The translations under genes were made by a program, and so were the position numbers. The notes under the pieces were generated by a model, which was not told the origin of the DNA, ran no database searches, and saw only the letters and a list, made by a program, of their open reading frames with translations. A stretch of 8,221 bases of DNA from a bacterium (lineage in GTDB: Bacteria; Chloroflexota; Dormibacteria; UBA8260; Bog-877). How positions within the stretch are numbered: the stretch's first letter is position 1; the number at the start of each line of letters is the position of its first letter. Shown piece after piece: positions 5,538 to 8,221 of the stretch. Where the stretch lies: contig JAJYWM010000138.1 in the NCBI GenBank assembly GCA_021791455.1, forward strand, positions 1-8,221. Reading direction: 5' to 3'.

Positions 5538-6776
5538 ATGCCCTCGGTCAGCCCGATCATCATCGAGTCACTCCGGCGGCGCATGGACCGCGTCTCCCGG
5601 CGGATGGCGATCGAGATGGCCAGGACCATCCCGCTCGCTGAGGGTGTGGCCGGAGGCTCTGCCTTTGGCAGCGAGGTGTTGGCCGCCTGCCGCGAAGGGG
5701 TGGGCACGCTTCTCTCGCTGTGGGGCGAGGCTCGCCCACCTTCCCACCTCGAGCTGCAGCAGCTGTCGCGGATGGGTGGGCGGCTCGCCAGCACAGGTGT
5801 GCCCCTGGACGCGATCCTGCGGGCGTATCGTGTCGCCGCTCTGGTCATCTGGCAGCACGTCATCGAAGTGGTGCGAAACCATCCGGAGATCGACGCCCAG
5901 TCGGTGCTGACCGCGGTCGGGCCGCTCTTCGATTACCTCGACGCGATCAGCGTCGCCGTGAGCACCAGCTACCTTGAGACTCGCGAGAGGACCAGACGCG
6001 AACAGGACCGACAGTACGATCAGTTCTTCGCCGAGGTCATCCAGGGCACCGCCGATCAGGACATGGTCGCGCGGGCCGCTGCTGGTGGCACGGTGTTGGA
6101 ATTCCCCTATCAGGTGGTGGTGACCTCCGCCGAGGACACCACGGCCGAGGCGACCATCGCCACGGCGTGGATGGTCGTGGGGGCCCAGGTGGCCCTCAAC
6201 CAGGCCAGTGTCGTCGCCCTGGTGCCCGCGACGGTGAAGGTGTCAACCCTTCAGCGCCTTCTGAGAGTCGCCGTGGGCACCGACCGGCTTCCGTGGAGCA
6301 TGGCGTTCGGGCCAAGGGCCGGTGGCCTTGCTGACGTGCCCGGGGCCGTGCGATCCGCTCGGGATGCCCTGGCGGTGGGCCAGATCCTGATGCCGCGCGA
6401 GAATCTCTACGACGCCGCCAAGCTCCACCCATATCTGGGGTGGCTGCACGACCTTGGCGGCCTCAGGAGCTTCGTCGAGGACACCCTCGGCCCGATCCTG
6501 GCTCGAGAACAGGTTCGCAGCACTCCACTTCGCCTGACGCTTGAGGCTGTCCTGTCGGAGAGGGGGCTCTCCGAGGCCGCTCGGGCGCTCGGGGTCCACC
6601 GCCACACCCTCCTGTACCGCTTGGACCGGATTCAGAAGCTGGTCGGGCCCTGGGAGAAGGCCGACGACCGACTTCGTTTTGAGCTCGCGCTGCGCGGCTA
6701 CCGCCTCCTCGACGGCTTGGGGGCACTGGAAAACCCGAGGCTGGCGGGTGCGGGTCGCAAGGCCGCCATCGCCTAA
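5538..6776 (+). CDS. PucR/CdaR-family transcriptional regulator
   Basis: This 412-residue protein is a transcription factor of the PucR/CdaR type. The C-terminal helix-turn-helix is clear: LSEAARALGVHRHTLLYRL at 344-362 followed by DRIQKLVG, the family's AxxLxVHxxTLxYRLxxI signature. The middle, about 187-290, fits the degenerate GGDEF-like domain of this family, including GPRAGGLADVPGAVRSARDA (258-277). The N-terminal 1-165 is helical, with SLRRRMDRVSRRMA and a region ending TSYLETRERTRREQDRQYDQF (in two parts), resembling the RsbRD-N-like sensor region of many actinobacterial PucR proteins. The ligand is unknown. The frame is open 63 codons further upstream, but that part is Pro/Arg-rich and looks non-coding. 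ATG 5538 has GAGGGG directly against it, which is poor spacing; an in-frame GTG at 5478 is the alternative. The target may be nearby, but no matching operator was identified. Confidence 0.9.
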   Translation: MPSVSPIIIESLRRRMDRVSRRMAIEMARTIPLAEGVAGGSAFGSEVLAACREGVGTLLSLWGEARPPSHLELQQLSRMGGRLASTGVPLDAILRAYRVAALVIWQHVIEVVRNHPEIDAQSVLTAVGPLFDYLDAISVAVSTSYLETRERTRREQDRQYDQFFAEVIQGTADQDMVARAAAGGTVLEFPYQVVVTSAEDTTAEATIATAWMVVGAQVALNQASVVALVPATVKVSTLQRLLRVAVGTDRLPWSMAFGPRAGGLADVPGAVRSARDALAVGQILMPRENLYDAAKLHPYLGWLHDLGGLRSFVEDTLGPILAREQVRSTPLRLTLEAVLSERGLSEAARALGVHRHTLLYRLDRIQKLVGPWEKADDRLRFELALRGYRLLDGLGALENPRLAGAGRKAAIA

Positions 6777-6824
6777 CCAATCTGAGTCTAAGAATCAAGC
6801 CTCGAGAAGAACTCGTGATGGCGT

Positions 6825-6838
6825 CCCAAATGGTTGGG
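6825..6838 (+). terminator. Weak stem-loop between the PucR gene and the small membrane protein gene
   Basis: CCCAA and TTGGG enclose a 4-base loop, 48 bases after the PucR stop. The stem is short and runs into a CG-repeat rather than a T-run. It could be a weak terminator or nothing. Confidence 0.2.
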
Positions 6839-6878
6839 CGCGCGCGCGGGATACTGGAGGTCGATGGGCTGGCCAGAC

Positions 6879-6885
6879 AGGAGGT
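6879..6885 (+). promoter_or_regulatory. Consensus Shine-Dalgarno AGGAGGT
   Basis: AGGAGGT lies 5 bases before GTG 6891 and 8 bases before a second, adjacent in-frame GTG at 6894. It supports the small downstream frame as a real gene; either GTG could be the start. Confidence 0.7.
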
Positions 6886-6890
6886 AGAGA

Positions 6891-7259
6891 GTGGTGCCTG
6901 AATCGAGAGAACGCCTGTTGACCATAGTCGCCGCTGCCGGCGCCCTGGACGTGGCCAGCTTCCTGGCCACGCGGCGGCAGGAGATTTTCAGAGCCTCAAC
7001 AGGCCGAGCCGCAGGTTCGGTCGCGGGCCTACTGTTGTGGTCAAGCCTCGCCGGGACCTCACTCGGGGAGAGGGTGCGGCCGAATGACCGAGCCCTCCGT
7101 TCGAGTACCTCCCTCCTCGCTGTGATATGCGGACTGGGGAACCTGGCCCTGATGGGGGTGCACCTCAAGGTGCGTAAGGGCCAGCGGCGAGCCCTACTTG
7201 GCGGCGTGCTCGGTCTGGCCACTCTCAGCAGCGGGCTGCGGCGCCTGTTTCGAGCCTGA
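6891..7259 (+). CDS. Small hydrophobic protein, probable multi-pass membrane protein, function unknown
   Basis: I do not recognise this 122-residue protein. It starts with GTG (6891 or the next codon, 6894) behind a consensus Shine-Dalgarno. Hydrophobic stretches at about 9-27, 40-58, 73-92 and 101-118 alternate with basic loops (RR at 28-29, RVR at 61-63, KVRKGQRR at 93-100) and a basic end, RRLFRA. That suggests up to four short helices, though D20 and the modest hydrophobicity of the last make the number uncertain. It has no signal peptide cleavage site or catalytic motif that I can see. It lies 114 bases after the PucR gene, on the same strand. It is the most obvious candidate for that regulator's target, but this is only by position. 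The antisense frame at 6788-7222 has no ribosome-binding site and looks like a shadow. Confidence 0.65.
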   Translation: MVPESRERLLTIVAAAGALDVASFLATRRQEIFRASTGRAAGSVAGLLLWSSLAGTSLGERVRPNDRALRSSTSLLAVICGLGNLALMGVHLKVRKGQRRALLGGVLGLATLSSGLRRLFRA

Positions 7260-7317
7260 GCGGCGGTGCGGCGCGATGCGGGACCGATTGGCCCCTGGGC
7301 AGAACGCGCACTGGGCC

Positions 7318-7392
7318 TGGTACCCGCACGGGGAGTCGAACCCCGGTTACCACCTTGAAAGGGTGGTGTCCTGACCGCTAGACGATGCGGGC
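7318..7392 (-). tRNA. tRNA-Glu, anticodon TTC
   Basis: On the minus strand, from 7392, the cloverleaf is complete: acceptor GCCCGCA with TGCGGGT (a G1-U72 wobble, six other pairs), D-stem GTC/GAC, anticodon stem CCACC/GGTGG around the loop CTTTCAA (anticodon TTC), variable TAAC, T-stem CGGGG/CCCCG around TTCGACT, then discriminator A73 at 7321. The body is 72 bases. The next three bases read CCA (7320-7318), so the 3' end appears to be encoded. The GTCTAG D-arm start and TTTC anticodon context are typical of bacterial tRNA-Glu. The gene lies opposite to, and 297 bases before, the gltX start. No U-tract follows it. Confidence 0.97.
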
Positions 7393-7410
7393 CAAGGTTT
7401 GGTCGACGCC

Positions 7411-7416
7411 TATACT
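7411..7416. promoter_or_regulatory. Possible -10 element between tRNA-Glu and the small gene
   Basis: TATACT on the plus strand differs from TATAAT at one base and could give a leader of roughly 45 bases for the gene at 7469. Overlapping it on the minus strand, TATAGG (7414-7409) lies 16 bases from the tRNA 5' end and could serve the tRNA. Neither has a recognisable -35 box at 16-19 bases. One short AT-rich patch may serve both directions. Confidence 0.3.
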
Positions 7417-7468
7417 CGCAGGACGAGGCCCTGGCCCCTGGGCCTGTTCGCGAATGACGGGATGGAGC

Positions 7469-7693
7469 ATGGCACAGAGAACATCACCTGAGAACGAGGA
7501 GAACCCCGACGACCCAGCCGAGATCGCCAGGAGGTACAGCAACCTGGGGGTTCGGGGAGTCACCGTGAGCAGTGATGCCAGGGCCCAGGAGGTCAAGCCC
7601 GGATCTCCCCTCGAGGGCTGGTTGGTGGCTGCCGGGCTCATCCTGGCCAGCTGCTTATCGATGGGCATCTATCTGGTCGTACTGCACCATTGA
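7469..7693 (+). CDS. Small protein with a single C-terminal membrane segment, upstream of gltX, function unknown
   Basis: I do not recognise this 74-residue protein. The N-terminal half is polar and acidic (ENEENPDDPAE at 8-18), and one hydrophobic segment spans about 49-71 (WLVAAGLILAS, CLSMGIYLVV) and ends LHH, so a tail-anchored topology is likely. Codons are mostly G or C in the third position, which supports real coding, except for the first few (GCA, AGA, ACA, TCA), a common pattern at gene starts. ATG 7469 is preferred; GGGA lies 6 bases before it. ATG 7454 is in frame but has no site, and extension further upstream runs into the tRNA. The TGA stop (7691-7693) overlaps the TTG start of gltX, which suggests translational coupling. 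A competing antisense frame at 7378-7668 ends inside the tRNA and is less likely. Confidence 0.6.
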   Translation: MAQRTSPENEENPDDPAEIARRYSNLGVRGVTVSSDARAQEVKPGSPLEGWLVAAGLILASCLSMGIYLVVLHH

Positions 7694-8221
7694 CCGACCC
7701 CGCGCCCGGGGTTGGCCTCCCCGGCTCCAGGCGGCTCCGGTTTGCCCCATCTCCCACCGGGCAGCTCCACATAGGGTCTGTCCGGACGGCCCTGCTCAGC
7801 TACTGTCTGGCCGGCAGGAAGGGACGGTTCCTGGTCCGCATCGAGGACACCGACCGAGAGAGGTTCGTCCCAGAAGCCGTCTCAGGATATCTGGACTCTT
7901 TGGCGTGGCTTGGCCTCAACTGGGACGAGGGTCCCGACATCGGCGGACCCTGCGGCCCGTATATCGAGTCGGAGAGGCTCGACCACTACCAAAGAGCGGG
8001 GGAGCGACTCTTGGAACTGGGAGCAGCCTACCGATGCTTCTGCACGCGGGAGCGGTTGGAGGAACTGCGCGCGGCGCAGAGAGCGGCCGGTCAGGCGACC
8101 CGGTACGACCGCCGCTGCCTGCACCTCAGTGCCTCGGAGTTGGAGACGGAGTTGGCGCGCCGGACCCCCCACGTGGTCAGGCTCTTGATGCCGGAGGGCG
8201 CCAGCAGGTGGAATGACCTCG
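7690..8221 (+). CDS. gltX: Glutamyl-tRNA synthetase, N-terminal part (runs off the window)
   Basis: The first 177 codons of a class I glutamyl-tRNA synthetase, which charges tRNA-Glu with glutamate. RFAPSPTGQLHIGSVRTALL (17-36) contains the HIGH-type ATP motif, here HIGS at 27-30. RIEDTDRER and LNWDEGPDIGGPCGPYIESE (in its usual place) follow, then ERLDHYQRAGERLLELGAAY. C116, C118, C143 and H145 reproduce the CxCx24CxH zinc site known in the E. coli enzyme. The KMSKS loop and anticodon-binding domain lie beyond the window. The frame has no ATG or GTG between the in-frame stop at 7573-7575 and the first conserved motif, so TTG 7690 is the only standard start. It gives a short MTDPAPGVGLPGSRR leader. 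The TTG overlaps the upstream stop as TTGA, with no good Shine-Dalgarno. A longer frame over this region (7572-8216) is out of phase and false. Confidence 0.95.
   Translation, partial: MTDPAPGVGLPGSRRLRFAPSPTGQLHIGSVRTALLSYCLAGRKGRFLVRIEDTDRERFVPEAVSGYLDSLAWLGLNWDEGPDIGGPCGPYIESERLDHYQRAGERLLELGAAYRCFCTRERLEELRAAQRAAGQATRYDRRCLHLSASELETELARRTPHVVRLLMPEGASRWNDL

Noticed and set aside
7290..7317. GGCCC…GGGCC pair as a terminator of the tRNA gene
   Set aside because: The arms are 5 bases with an 18-base loop and no T-run; too weak to call.
7378..7668. A 96-residue minus-strand frame between tRNA-Glu and gltX
   Set aside because: It ends inside the tRNA gene and overlaps the plus-strand small protein, which has better third-position GC use and a stop/start overlap with gltX.
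7572..8216. A 214-residue plus-strand frame over the start of gltX
   Set aside because: It is out of phase with the synthetase motifs. The true frame contains FAPSPTG, the HIGS motif and the CxCx24CxH site, and simply lacks ATG or GTG and a stop within the window.
1..8221. CRISPR array, insertion sequence, phage or toxin-antitoxin system
   Set aside because: No regularly spaced repeats, transposase motifs, integrase or recognisable toxin-antitoxin pair were seen, and no target-site duplication flanks the tRNA.

Overview
This is a GC-rich bacterial window, probably chromosomal. Nearly every long gene has a long antisense shadow frame, as expected at this base composition. The gene content fits a high-GC, actinobacteria-like lineage: a PucR-type regulator with a C-terminal helix-turn-helix, a HAAS/DUF1700-like membrane protein, a dynamin-family GTPase, and a tRNA-Glu with a G1-U72 pair and A73. 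The lineage call is an inference; no ribosomal marker is present.

Left arm, minus strand (transcribed from about 4600 down to 192). Three genes lie head to tail with gaps of 72 and 95 bases: a zinc-binding medium-chain dehydrogenase (3488-4531), a 430-residue major facilitator transporter (2123-3415) and a 611-residue dynamin-family GTPase (192-2027). They could be one transcription unit. Each start codon has a short perfect palindrome upstream (4581-4604 nested, 3420-3433, 2070-2084). The one before the dehydrogenase looks most like a repressor operator. Bases 1-191 lie beyond the GTPase stop and hold no convincing gene.

Right arm, plus strand. Divergent from the dehydrogenase, across a 258-base gap, are a HAAS-domain membrane protein (4790-5386), a GC-rich hairpin that may be its terminator (5404-5422), a PucR-family regulator (5538-6776) and a small hydrophobic protein of unknown function with a strong Shine-Dalgarno sequence (6891-7259).

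A tRNA-Glu(TTC) gene lies on the minus strand (7318-7392, CCA apparently encoded). It is followed on the plus strand by a 74-residue protein with one C-terminal membrane segment (7469-7693). The stop of that gene overlaps a TTG start for glutamyl-tRNA synthetase, gltX (7690 to the window end, partial). A tRNA-Glu and its cognate synthetase therefore sit within 300 bases of each other on opposite strands.

No unmistakable new system is visible. The observations most worth checking are the dehydrogenase/transporter/dynamin cluster with its nested palindromic operator, and the small membrane protein apparently coupled in translation to gltX.
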